Shown one piece after another: positions 1 through 5,819 of a stretch of 7,599 nucleotides of DNA. Within the stretch, counting starts at the first letter, position 1, and each line of letters opens with the position of its first letter. The position numbers and the translations under genes were made by a program. The DNA is taken from assembly GCA_937894105.1 (NCBI GenBank), contig CALCTI010000161.1, positions 1 to 7,599 of the forward strand. The letters are read 5' to 3'. This stretch comes from an uncultured cyanobacterium. Its GTDB lineage: Bacteria; Cyanobacteriota; Cyanobacteriia; CACIAM-69d. The notes beneath the pieces were generated by a model. It worked only from the letters and a program-made list of their open reading frames with translations, searched no databases and was not told the origin of the DNA.

Positions 1-52
1 AAGGCTAGGGGCTGAAACCCTTACGGATCTTGACTTAGGGATTCAATTGATG

Positions 53-177
53 ACATGCCCTAGTGATAGCGTCAAGGGCAAGAATTAGGATTTCTTTTTT
101 CTGGAAGAACTATTTCGTCATGCCCTCAGCAATCGTCAACCCTAAAATTTAAAGCTGACGCAGCACTAGTGATAGCG
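53..177. repeat. Degenerate direct repeats upstream of the sulfotransferase gene
   Basis: The octamer CATGCCCT occurs at 53-60 and 119-126. Each copy is followed shortly by CGTCAA (70-75 and 134-139), so the two make an imperfect unit about 23 bases long and about 65 bases apart. Separately, CTAGTGATAGCG occurs exactly at 60-71 and 166-177. These may be remnants of an intergenic repeat or a mobile element end, but no transposase or clear terminal inverted repeats are visible. Confidence 0.4.
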
Positions 178-200
178 ATCGCCACACTCTAAAAACCATC

Positions 201-248
201 AAGCCCAATTTTCATCCCCAACATCGAAAGCCCAATTAAAGCCCAATT
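201..248. repeat. Three copies of AAGCCCAATT
   Basis: The 10-mer AAGCCCAATT occurs exactly at 201-210, 228-237 and 239-248. The last two are nearly tandem, with an 11-base period. The function is unknown. Repeated sites of this kind can be protein-binding sites or slippage products, and nothing here decides between them. Confidence 0.55.
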
Positions 249-370
249 CCTTTCAACTCTTCGCGGTAATTCTTGAAATCCAAACCAAAGCCGCAGAGGG
301 CAGTAGATTAAAAAAGAAGATCGAGAGCTAAGCCGTACCCGTGACCTAGGCATCAACGTCAGCACAAATT

Positions 371-394
371 TGGGTCGAGAACTGGGTCGAAAAC
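371..394. repeat. Tandem 12-bp duplication before the sulfotransferase start
   Basis: TGGGTCGAGAAC (371-382) is followed directly by TGGGTCGAAAAC (383-394), with one mismatch. The pair ends 12 bases before the ATG at 407, in the leader where a ribosome binding site would be expected. It looks like a recent small tandem duplication. Confidence 0.6.
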
Positions 395-406
395 AATGGG
401 AAACCC

Positions 407-1435
407 ATGGAAGTAATCGTCCATATTGGAATGCCTAAAACTGGCACAACGGCGCTACAGCGTACGCTGGCCTACAATCGCGATCAATTACGCGACAGCG
501 GCATCCTTTACCCCGAAGGATTTATCTACAAAGACGATCACAAGGAACTGGTCGGTGCACTGCGCCCTGTCAAAGCCCTGTCGCGTAGCCTGCTGAAAGA
601 ATATGGGGACGATCTGAATCGCCGCAACACCGACTATGACCGCTTACTGGGCTCTATTCAGGCTTCAGCGGAGCAGCTTTCCCTGCGAGCGGTTGTGCTG
701 TCTGCAGAGGGACTTTTCAACACCCGGCAACCGGACAAGCTGCAAAAATTTGAAAGGGATCTTCGCAAAATCGGCGATCGCATCCACATCGTCGTTTACA
801 TCCGCGATCCCGCAGGTCACTATTTATCGCACGCACAGCAGGTTCTCAAAGCGTCCCACATCCTGCCACGGTTCAAGAATCGCCAATATCGCAACAAAAT
901 CTCCCGGTTTGTCACCATAGCCGACCGCTTAACCGTTGCCCCCTTCGAGCGAGATCAGCTTCGCGGTGGAGACATCACCAAAGATTTTATGGGACGGATA
1001 TTTCCCAACCTGCCCCATCTACAAAAGATAATTGCCCCTCAAATGGCCAATGAAACCATGAGTGCAGAGGCAATGGAGATTCTCCAGCAACATCGCCTAG
1101 AAAAATTTAGGGATCAGCCCAATATTTTTACCGAGGAAACCGACCATCTGCGCCATACTTTGACCCACTTGGATCGGAATTTTTCTGGCTATACTCGACC
1201 TCGTTTACTCTCCTCAGCGCGCGAGACCGTGATAGCTCTAAACACCGATCTACTTTGGTTGTATGAACACTTCGGAATTTCTTTTAAAGGCATAACTCCA
1301 CAGGGCGTCTCCACAGGGCCCACTGAAGTACGCCAGCCTGAAACTGTGGCAGATATCTGCCAGATTGCCGCCAGTCGCCGAGAAGCACTGACCCTAGCCT
1401 TGAAAGAAGCATTGCACAGCGATTCTAGGTGCTAA
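407..1435 (+). CDS. PAPS-dependent sulfotransferase family protein
   Basis: This 342-residue protein has the two signatures of the sulfotransferase fold. An N-terminal beta strand leads into a P-loop-like 5'-phosphosulfate-binding motif (MPKTGTTALQ, residues 9-18). A later strand, VVYIRDP at 129-135 followed by Ser141, matches the 3'-phosphate-binding part of the PAPS site. LSAEGLF (about 98-104) and the GDI..DF segment (about 188-194) also occur in bacterial members. By family knowledge it would transfer sulfate from PAPS to an acceptor hydroxyl or amine; such genes often lie near exopolysaccharide genes. The acceptor cannot be read here and no glycan genes flank it. There is no signal peptide, so it is probably cytosolic. 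ATG at 407 is the only usable start after the in-frame stop at 347; the ribosome binding site is weak (GGGA at 398-401). Fold assignment is confident, substrate unknown. Confidence 0.85.
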   Translation: MEVIVHIGMPKTGTTALQRTLAYNRDQLRDSGILYPEGFIYKDDHKELVGALRPVKALSRSLLKEYGDDLNRRNTDYDRLLGSIQASAEQLSLRAVVLSAEGLFNTRQPDKLQKFERDLRKIGDRIHIVVYIRDPAGHYLSHAQQVLKASHILPRFKNRQYRNKISRFVTIADRLTVAPFERDQLRGGDITKDFMGRIFPNLPHLQKIIAPQMANETMSAEAMEILQQHRLEKFRDQPNIFTEETDHLRHTLTHLDRNFSGYTRPRLLSSARETVIALNTDLLWLYEHFGISFKGITPQGVSTGPTEVRQPETVADICQIAASRREALTLALKEALHSDSRC

Positions 1436-1442
1436 GCAGCAG

Positions 1443-1472
1443 TTTTTAACTACTCCAATTTTTAACTACTCC
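1443..1472. repeat. Tandem repeat between convergent genes
   Basis: TTTTTAACTACTCC occurs at 1443-1456 and again at 1459-1472, a 16-base tandem period including the AA spacer. The second copy contains the stop codon (1466-1468, minus strand) and the last codon of the glycine-zipper gene, so the duplication reaches the end of a coding sequence. The T-run does not follow a strong hairpin, so I do not call a terminator. Confidence 0.65.
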
Positions 1473-1786
1473 GGCTGCGATCGCGGAGTGGGCTCACCTC
1501 GCCCCCCATTTTCCACATCCACCGGTATCGGGGTGCCCAACTGACTGCGCACATCGTCGATCGCGTCATTCAGCTGAGCAATTCGACCTTCCAATCCCTG
1601 ACGGGCCGACTCCAAACTAGCAACCCCAGCGCGAGCCCCTCGCATTCGACGGCGCTCGCGACCCGCCACCAGGGCCTCATCCTCATCTGACCGCGATGCC
1701 AAGGATGCCCCAATCAGCGCTCCCACAAGACCACCCAAGGCCGCCCCCACAATTAACCCGCTTCCAAACCCATCCTTATTCGCCAT
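1466..1786 (-). CDS. Small glycine-zipper membrane protein (hypothetical)
   Basis: From the chosen start the protein has about 106 residues and begins MANKDGFGSG. A glycine- and alanine-rich hydrophobic stretch at about residues 8-32, with small residues spaced GxxxG-like, is followed by a charged arginine/glutamate region. A predicted helix (about 55-85) contains LEGRIAQLNDAIDDVRSQL, and the tail is proline-rich and probably disordered. This is the architecture of small YtxH-like proteins widespread in cyanobacteria: one membrane-inserted helix plus a short coiled coil. No biochemical function is known to me. The frame could start eight codons upstream at 1810, but an AGGAG six bases before the ATG at 1784-1786 favours the inner start. 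It lies downstream of prfA on the same strand, and converges with the sulfotransferase gene. Confidence 0.75.
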   Translation of the reverse strand: MANKDGFGSGLIVGAALGGLVGALIGASLASRSDEDEALVAGRERRRMRGARAGVASLESARQGLEGRIAQLNDAIDDVRSQLGTPIPVDVENGGRGEPTPRSQPE

Positions 1787-1792
1787 TGGTTG

Positions 1793-1797
1793 CTCCT
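1793..1797 (-). promoter_or_regulatory. Ribosome binding site deciding the start of the glycine-zipper gene
   Basis: On the minus strand AGGAG lies six bases upstream of the ATG at 1784-1786. The longer frame beginning at 1810 would place this motif inside the coding sequence, so the shorter protein is preferred. Confidence 0.7.
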
Positions 1798-1844
1798 GCC
1801 ACGTGGGCAACTAAAAACACTACTGTGGAGCTATCGTAGATCGC

Positions 1845-1871
1845 CTTGGGGTGATTGTCGGTGATCCCAAG
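1845..1871. repeat. Inverted repeat downstream of prfA
   Basis: CTTGGG (1845-1850) and CCCAAG (1866-1871) can form a six-base-pair stem with a 15-base loop, in the gap between prfA and the glycine-zipper gene. On the minus strand, where transcription would come from prfA, no T-run follows the stem. It is therefore a poor intrinsic terminator and may be chance. Confidence 0.25.
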
Positions 1872-1907
1872 AATGAAAAAACAGCACTGATCGCCCTTAA
1901 ATTCTCG

Positions 1908-2999
1908 TTACGCTGACTCAGCCAATTCTGCTAACTGAGCCTGCTGATCCTGGGTAATACAAGACTGAATAATCGTTTCAATATCCCCTTCGAGGGAACC
2001 TGCCAGCCCGAAGTTTTGTCCCAATCGATGGTCCGTAACCCGATTGTCTTTGTAATTGTAAGTGCGAATTTTTTCCGATCGCGACCCAGTTCCCACCTGA
2101 GATCGCCGTGCGGAGCTAACCGCCTCCTGCTGTTCGCGCAACTTCATGTCGTACAGCTTTGCCCGCAAAATTTGCATCGCCCGCTCGCGGTTTTGAAGCT
2201 GCGATCGCTCCTCGGTGCAAAAAATCCGAATTCCCGTCGGCTTGTGCATCAAATCCACAGCCGTTTCCACCTTATTCACATTCTGACCACCAGCTCCACC
2301 GGACCGCGCCGTAGTCATCTCAATATCCTTCGGGTCAATTTCAATTTCCACATCATCCACCTCCGGCATAATCGCCACCGTCGCCGTAGAAGTGTGAACC
2401 CGTCCCCCCGCCTCCGTTGCTGGCACCCGCTGCACTCGGTGCACCCCAGCTTCATACTTGAGCTTGCTGTAAACGTTATTCCCCTGCACCTCCAAGATGG
2501 CTTCCTTAAAGCCCCCCATATCCGCCACTGACTCGCTCAACAGCTTCACTCGCCATCCCTGTCCCTCGGAGTAGCGGCTATACATCCGCACCAAATCCCC
2601 AGCCCAAATGCCTGCTTCGTCGCCACCGGTGCCAGCTCGCACCTCCAACATAATATTCTTCTCATCATTGGGGTCGCGCGGCAGCAGCAAAACTTTCAGC
2701 CGATTTTCCAGCTCAACAATTTTCTCTTCCAGCTCGTCCACTTCCAGGGTCGCCATCTCCCGAAGCTCTTCGTCGCCCTGGGATTCACGCAAAACTTCCT
2801 TAACACCAATCAACTCTTCCGAGGTTTGCTGCCAACTGGTGTAGGTGGTGACCGTCTCTTCCAAAGACGCCCGCGCCTTGGCAACCCGCTGAAATTCCGT
2901 CGGATCCGATGCCACATCAGGATCCGCCATTTGACGGGTGAGCTGATGAAACGTTTGCTCAACGGAATTTAATTTGTCTAGTAAATAAGACTCAGCCAT
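1908..2999 (-). CDS. prfA: Peptide chain release factor 1
   Basis: This 363-residue class I release factor recognises UAA and UAG in the ribosomal A site and triggers hydrolysis of peptidyl-tRNA. The GGQ catalytic motif is at 237-239 in the context SGGAGGQNVNK; its glutamine is the residue normally methylated in bacteria. The stop-codon-reading tripeptide is PAT at 193-195, the PxT form of RF1 rather than the SPF of RF2. The N-terminal helical domain covers about residues 1-110, and the GTGGDEAG region starts near 123. The C-terminal TYNYKDNRVTDHRLG is also typical. Length is normal and the frame intact. The start is ATG at 2999; the alternatives would cut into the conserved N-terminal helices. 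It follows rpmE by 74 bases on the same strand, an arrangement common in cyanobacteria, and contains a HIP1 site at 2201-2208. Confidence 0.97.
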   Translation of the reverse strand: MAESYLLDKLNSVEQTFHQLTRQMADPDVASDPTEFQRVAKARASLEETVTTYTSWQQTSEELIGVKEVLRESQGDEELREMATLEVDELEEKIVELENRLKVLLLPRDPNDEKNIMLEVRAGTGGDEAGIWAGDLVRMYSRYSEGQGWRVKLLSESVADMGGFKEAILEVQGNNVYSKLKYEAGVHRVQRVPATEAGGRVHTSTATVAIMPEVDDVEIEIDPKDIEMTTARSGGAGGQNVNKVETAVDLMHKPTGIRIFCTEERSQLQNRERAMQILRAKLYDMKLREQQEAVSSARRSQVGTGSRSEKIRTYNYKDNRVTDHRLGQNFGLAGSLEGDIETIIQSCITQDQQAQLAELAESA

Positions 3000-3073
3000 A
3001 GGTCACGCTGGAGCGATCGCAAAAGACAAACGCATAGAAGAAAAAAGCTCAAGCATAATCAACTTGCCCTAGC

Positions 3074-3304
3074 TTACCCCTCGTCCTCCGAATCAGCAGT
3101 GGACATACCGTACTTACGCAAGAATCGCTCCACGCGACCCTCCGTATCAATAATCTTCTGGGTACCCGTATAAAAAGGGTGATTGCCAGACCACACATCC
3201 ACATGGAGCTCGGGCTTGGTAGAACCAATGGTCATTACCACTTCGCCATTGCAGTACACCTTGGCTTCGGGGTACCACTCAGGGTGAATATTCGGCTTCG
3301 GCAT
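3074..3304 (-). CDS. rpmE: 50S ribosomal protein L31, zinc-site-less form
   Basis: This 76-residue L31 is recognised by the start MPKPNIHPEW, the HPFYTG segment (42-47) and the GRVERFLRKYG stretch (56-66). It sits at the central protuberance of the large subunit and bridges to the small subunit. The classic zinc-binding L31, as in E. coli, has four cysteines. Here only Cys18 (VYCNGE) is present, and the second pair is replaced in the segment VDVWSGNHPF (35-44), so it should not bind zinc through that site. This is a known pattern in cyanobacterial and plastid L31. The acidic tail (DSEDEG) is also visible. The start ATG is supported by AGGA seven bases upstream (3312-3315). Expression is probably with rpsI upstream and prfA downstream. 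Confidence 0.95.
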   Translation of the reverse strand: MPKPNIHPEWYPEAKVYCNGEVVMTIGSTKPELHVDVWSGNHPFYTGTQKIIDTEGRVERFLRKYGMSTADSEDEG

Positions 3305-3311
3305 CAGGTTT

Positions 3312-3315
3312 TCCT
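3312..3315 (-). promoter_or_regulatory. Ribosome binding site of rpmE
   Basis: AGGA on the minus strand lies seven bases before the rpmE ATG at 3302-3304. It agrees with the conserved N-terminus and supports the chosen start. Confidence 0.55.
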
Positions 3316-3416
3316 ATCAATAAAATAAATTTCAAAAGTGCAATCTGAACGCAGAACGGGGGGGTTGACCACCGTCCTGTACCCTCTTGCGATCGCGGAT
3401 AATTCTTACCGCTTTC

Positions 3417-3824
3417 TTATCGCTTAGAGAACTGAGGTGCTTTCCGAGCCTTACGCAAACCGTACTTCTTACGCTCTTTTGCCCGGGGATCACGAGTCAA
3501 ATACCCTTCAATTTTCAAGGGCTTACGATTGTCCGGATCCAATTCACACAGAGCCCGAGCAACGCCCAAACGAATTGCGTCCGCTTGACCTGTCAATCCT
3601 CCCCCATGGGCATTAACCAAAACGTCGTACTCACTTTCCAGACCCAAGGTTTCCAAAGGAGCCTTAGCCGCAGTCAAGTAAGCGGGGTTGTACTGGAGAT
3701 AGTTTTCGCCGTCGCGACCGTTAACCACAAGGCGCCCCGTGCCCGGCACCAACCTTACACGGGCGATGGAAGATTTGCGGCGACCGGTGCCTAAATAAAC
3801 CGCGCGACCGTCAGTAGCTTGCAT
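3417..3824 (-). CDS. rpsI: 30S ribosomal protein S9
   Basis: S9 is a small-subunit head protein whose C-terminal tail reaches the P-site tRNA anticodon loop. The 135-residue product carries YLGTGRRKSSIARVRLVPG (10-28), the GGGLTGQADAIRLGVARAL segment (74-92) and the hallmark basic tail ending KAPQFSKR. The final KR is the tRNA-contacting end, so the gene is complete. The ATG at 3822-3824 lies two bases after the rplM stop. A strong GGAGGT is eight bases upstream, inside rplM, which supports both the start and translational coupling with L13. L13 and S9 are co-transcribed in most bacteria. No anomaly is visible. Confidence 0.97.
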   Translation of the reverse strand: MQATDGRAVYLGTGRRKSSIARVRLVPGTGRLVVNGRDGENYLQYNPAYLTAAKAPLETLGLESEYDVLVNAHGGGLTGQADAIRLGVARALCELDPDNRKPLKIEGYLTRDPRAKERKKYGLRKARKAPQFSKR

Positions 3825-3826
3825 AA

Positions 3827-4279
3827 TTAATTACCTCCAGGGATGGTTTGCAGGGACAAAGTTTCAGGCTGTTGAGCCTCATGGGGATGATCGGGTCCCG
3901 CGTAAACCTTTAGCTTAGTAAAAAGGCGACGACCCAGGGCGTTTTTGGGCAACATTCCCTTTACGGCTTTTTCAATGATCCGCTCGGGAATACGCGCCTG
4001 GAGCTTTTCAAAGCTTTCCACCTTCATTCCACCGGGTCGCCCAGAGTGGCGGCGGTAAAATTTTCGGGTTGCTTTTTGCCCGGTGACGGCTATTTTTTCA
4101 GCATTAACAATCACCACAAAATCGCCCGTATCCATATGAGGCGTATACTCGGGCTTATTTTTGCCGCGTAAAATGCGGGCAACCTCCGAAGCCAAGCGCC
4201 CAAGGCGCTGGTTCTCGGCATCGATGATGTACCACCGACGGTCGATGGAATCTACAGCAGGAACGTGGGTTTTAGTCAT
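3827..4279 (-). CDS. rplM: 50S ribosomal protein L13
   Basis: L13 is an early-assembling large-subunit protein that binds 23S rRNA. The 150-residue product shows the family core: RRWYIIDAENQRLGRLASE (14-32), the PEYTPHMDTGDFVVIVNA segment (43-60), the RRHSGRPGGMK loop (76-86) and RIIEKAVKGMLPKNALGRR (100-118). Length and ends are normal. The start ATG at 4277-4279 precedes MTKTHVP and has only a weak GAG-type ribosome binding site within TTTAGAGCG. Its last codons, Gly-Gly-Asn, provide the rpsI ribosome binding site. The leader contains a small palindrome (4303-4313), which might matter since L13 operons in some bacteria are autoregulated, but no known leader motif is recognised. Confidence 0.97.
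   Translation of the reverse strand: MTKTHVPAVDSIDRRWYIIDAENQRLGRLASEVARILRGKNKPEYTPHMDTGDFVVIVNAEKIAVTGQKATRKFYRRHSGRPGGMKVESFEKLQARIPERIIEKAVKGMLPKNALGRRLFTKLKVYAGPDHPHEAQQPETLSLQTIPGGN
3833..3838 (-). promoter_or_regulatory. rpsI ribosome binding site embedded in rplM
   Basis: GGAGGT on the minus strand is simultaneously the Gly-Gly codon pair at the C-terminus of L13 and a near-perfect Shine-Dalgarno sequence. It is eight bases upstream of the rpsI ATG, with the rplM stop codon (3827-3829) in between. This geometry favours reinitiation or coupling of S9 synthesis to L13 translation. Confidence 0.85.
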
Positions 4280-4302
4280 AACGATCGCTCTAAATCGAAC
4301 TC

Positions 4303-4313
4303 GCCCTTAGGGC
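4303..4313. repeat. Small palindrome in the rplM leader
   Basis: GCCCTTAGGGC is an 11-base palindrome with four or five base pairs, located 24 bases before the rplM start. On the minus strand its T-run comes before it, not after, so it is not an intrinsic terminator for the operon. A role in the rplM leader is only speculative. Confidence 0.3.
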
Positions 4314-4433
4314 AAAAAACAAAACAGTGAGAACTCAACACAAAAAACTCAACACAGAGCTGGCTTTTCGGCAATCAGCCCGTCAGCTCACCCGAAGCCC
4401 CTGGGGGCAGGAGTCAGCCGCAAGCGTTAGCCG

Positions 4434-5252
4434 TCATACAGACGGAACCAGAAAATGGGGCAAGGTATTTGCACCGATGCGTTCGGGGAACGGGGACTCC
4501 GAGTAACCCACACTGAGTAAGCACAACCCACGGGGCGGAGCGGCATATTTAACGCGATCGCGCCATTCCTGCTGCCAAATTTCCGTAAAACTTTCTGGCG
4601 TGTAAATGCGGCGTCCCACCTGAACCAGCAACCCCACAAGAAGGCGCATCATTCCGTATAGGAAACCGCTTGCCTGGACCTCAATGTCCACAACTTCACC
4701 CCTTCGCTGGCACTGAGCCTCATGCACATCGACCCAAGAATGGGATCGGTTAGACCCTGCCCGGTGAAACGCCGCCAGATGGTGACGCCCCACAAGGGGG
4801 GTTAGGGCCTTCTGCATCAGCTCCACATCCAGAAAATCCTGATAATAATGCCAGGTATAGGGCGCAAGAAACAAATTGGGCTTGGCGTCGGTATATAGCG
4901 TATAGCGATATCGTCGCGATCGCGCAGAAAACCGAGCATGCCAGCTATCAGCCACTGGCGCAGACACCAAAATCACCACATCATCAGCCAGACGAGAATT
5001 TAAAACCCTAGCCCAGCGATGGGGAGGAATCGGACCTATTGCATCAAAGTGTCCCACCATCGCCGCCGCATGAACACCCGCATCTGTGCGTCCAGCGCCG
5101 TGTAACGTAGTAGAAACCCCTAGAACAGACTCAATAGCAGCTTCAATATCCCCTTGAACACTACGTTCATTAGGCTGACGTTGCCAACCGTGAAACTGAG
5201 TGCCCATATACTGAATCATCAAGGCAATACGCTGTTGCTGTGATGATGCCAT
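4434..5252 (-). CDS. truA: tRNA pseudouridine(38-40) synthase
   Basis: TruA isomerises uridines 38, 39 and 40 in the anticodon stem-loop of many tRNAs. From ATG at 5252 the protein has 272 residues, starting MASSQQQRIALMIQYMG. The family landmarks are FHGWQRQP (about 20-27) and the catalytic motif GAGRTDAGVHA (about 53-63) with its nucleophilic aspartate at about 57. The RFSARSRRYRYTL segment, the LAAFHRAGS region and FLYGMMRLLVGLLVQVG near the C-terminal third are also present. The frame could begin seven codons upstream with TTG at 5273, but that codon lacks a ribosome binding site, and TruA proteins normally begin a few residues before the RIAL strand. It sits 60 bases downstream of rplQ, the standard cyanobacterial position within the ribosomal cluster. 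The frame is intact. Confidence 0.95.
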   Translation of the reverse strand: MASSQQQRIALMIQYMGTQFHGWQRQPNERSVQGDIEAAIESVLGVSTTLHGAGRTDAGVHAAAMVGHFDAIGPIPPHRWARVLNSRLADDVVILVSAPVADSWHARFSARSRRYRYTLYTDAKPNLFLAPYTWHYYQDFLDVELMQKALTPLVGRHHLAAFHRAGSNRSHSWVDVHEAQCQRRGEVVDIEVQASGFLYGMMRLLVGLLVQVGRRIYTPESFTEIWQQEWRDRVKYAAPPRGLCLLSVGYSESPFPERIGANTLPHFLVPSV

Positions 5253-5312
5253 GGGAAAACCGCTTGCCTTCAATAAATGAAAGTGAAATGACAGAGACTA
5301 AGCCTAAGGTTG

Positions 5313-5663
5313 CTAAACCAGCTCAATAATTGCCATTTCAGCATTATCTCCACGGCGGGACACCGTACGGAGAATGCGGGTGTAGCCTCCCTTGCGATCG
5401 CCATAGCGATCAGGAGCCTCAGCAAACAAGGCATGAACTAAATCCTTATCATACATATAGCCCATCGCTCGTCGGCGAGCAGCCAAGGTACCATCCTTAG
5501 CCAGGGTAATCATCCGATCAGCCTCAGACCGCACAGCTTTCGCCCGCGCCTTAGTGGTCTTAAGCTGACCGTTACGAATAAGTTGAGTAGTGAGCGCCCT
5601 AAGTAAAGCCTTCCGCTGATCGGCAGGCTTACCTAGCTTAGGGACGCGACGACTGTGACGCAT
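5313..5663 (-). CDS. rplQ: 50S ribosomal protein L17
   Basis: L17 binds 23S rRNA near the polypeptide exit tunnel. The 116-residue product begins MRHSRRVPKLGKPADQRKAL, the invariant basic N-terminus. It continues with LTTQLIRNGQLKTTKARAKA (28-47) and ends with RILRTVSRRGDNAEMAIIELV, the complete family C-terminus. The start is unambiguous because MRH-R is conserved, although no strong Shine-Dalgarno sequence precedes it. It lies downstream of rpoA, as in most bacteria, but the 156-base gap holds a plausible promoter, so it may head a sub-operon with truA, rplM, rpsI and perhaps rpmE and prfA. Confidence 0.97.
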   Translation of the reverse strand: MRHSRRVPKLGKPADQRKALLRALTTQLIRNGQLKTTKARAKAVRSEADRMITLAKDGTLAARRRAMGYMYDKDLVHALFAEAPDRYGDRKGGYTRILRTVSRRGDNAEMAIIELV

Positions 5664-5702
5664 GACTTTCTAGGGAACTTTTATTGCAATAGACAGACGA
5701 AA

Positions 5703-5733
5703 ATAATACCAAAAATACGAGGCTAATTATCAA
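5703..5733 (-). promoter_or_regulatory. Candidate promoter for rplQ and downstream genes
   Basis: On the minus strand TTGATA (5728-5733) is followed after 19 bases by TATTAT (5703-5708), preceded by TGG to give an extended -10 (TG-n-TATTAT). The -10 is close to the sigma-70-type consensus and the TG extension could compensate for the long spacer. It lies in the rpoA-rplQ gap about 40 bases before the rplQ start. This is a consensus match by eye only; the AT-rich gap raises the chance of a false match. Confidence 0.4.
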
Positions 5734-5819
5734 ATTGTTTGGATAACCGATAATCCGCTTCACAATAGCTCTCAAAAACAGCTCAAAAAACCAATCGCAG
5801 CAGAGATCTCGCCCATAAT

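Larger units (their letters stand above)
1..406. other. Non-coding region with short direct repeats
   Basis: No open frame here has a start codon and a recognisable product. The stretch holds one HIP1 octamer (175-182) and several short repeats, listed separately. The frame leading into the sulfotransferase gene has a stop at 347-349 and no ATG, GTG or TTG between there and 407, so the downstream gene does not extend into this region. A short frame ending in a stop at about 330 has no start codon and resembles nothing I know. I see no tRNA, clear terminator or convincing promoter. Confidence 0.6.

Noticed and set aside
1..406. CRISPR array or mobile element at the left edge
   Set aside because: The repeats are short, unequal and irregularly spaced, and no transposase, terminal inverted repeat or cas gene is in view.
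1414..1447. Possible terminator after the sulfotransferase gene
   Set aside because: Only a four-base stem (GCAC/GTGC) can be drawn, and it is about ten bases away from the T-run; too weak to call.
2016..2531. 171-codon plus-strand frame opposite prfA
   Set aside because: Antisense shadow of the strongly conserved prfA gene with no recognisable domain.
3387..3794. 135-codon plus-strand frame opposite rpsI
   Set aside because: Antisense to a complete and unmistakable S9 gene; no family resemblance.
4362..4399. Bulged hairpin (GGCTT..CGG with CCG-AAGCC) between truA and rplM
   Set aside because: The 20-base loop and the bulge make it weak, and no T-run follows on the transcribed strand, so neither a terminator nor an attenuator can be supported.
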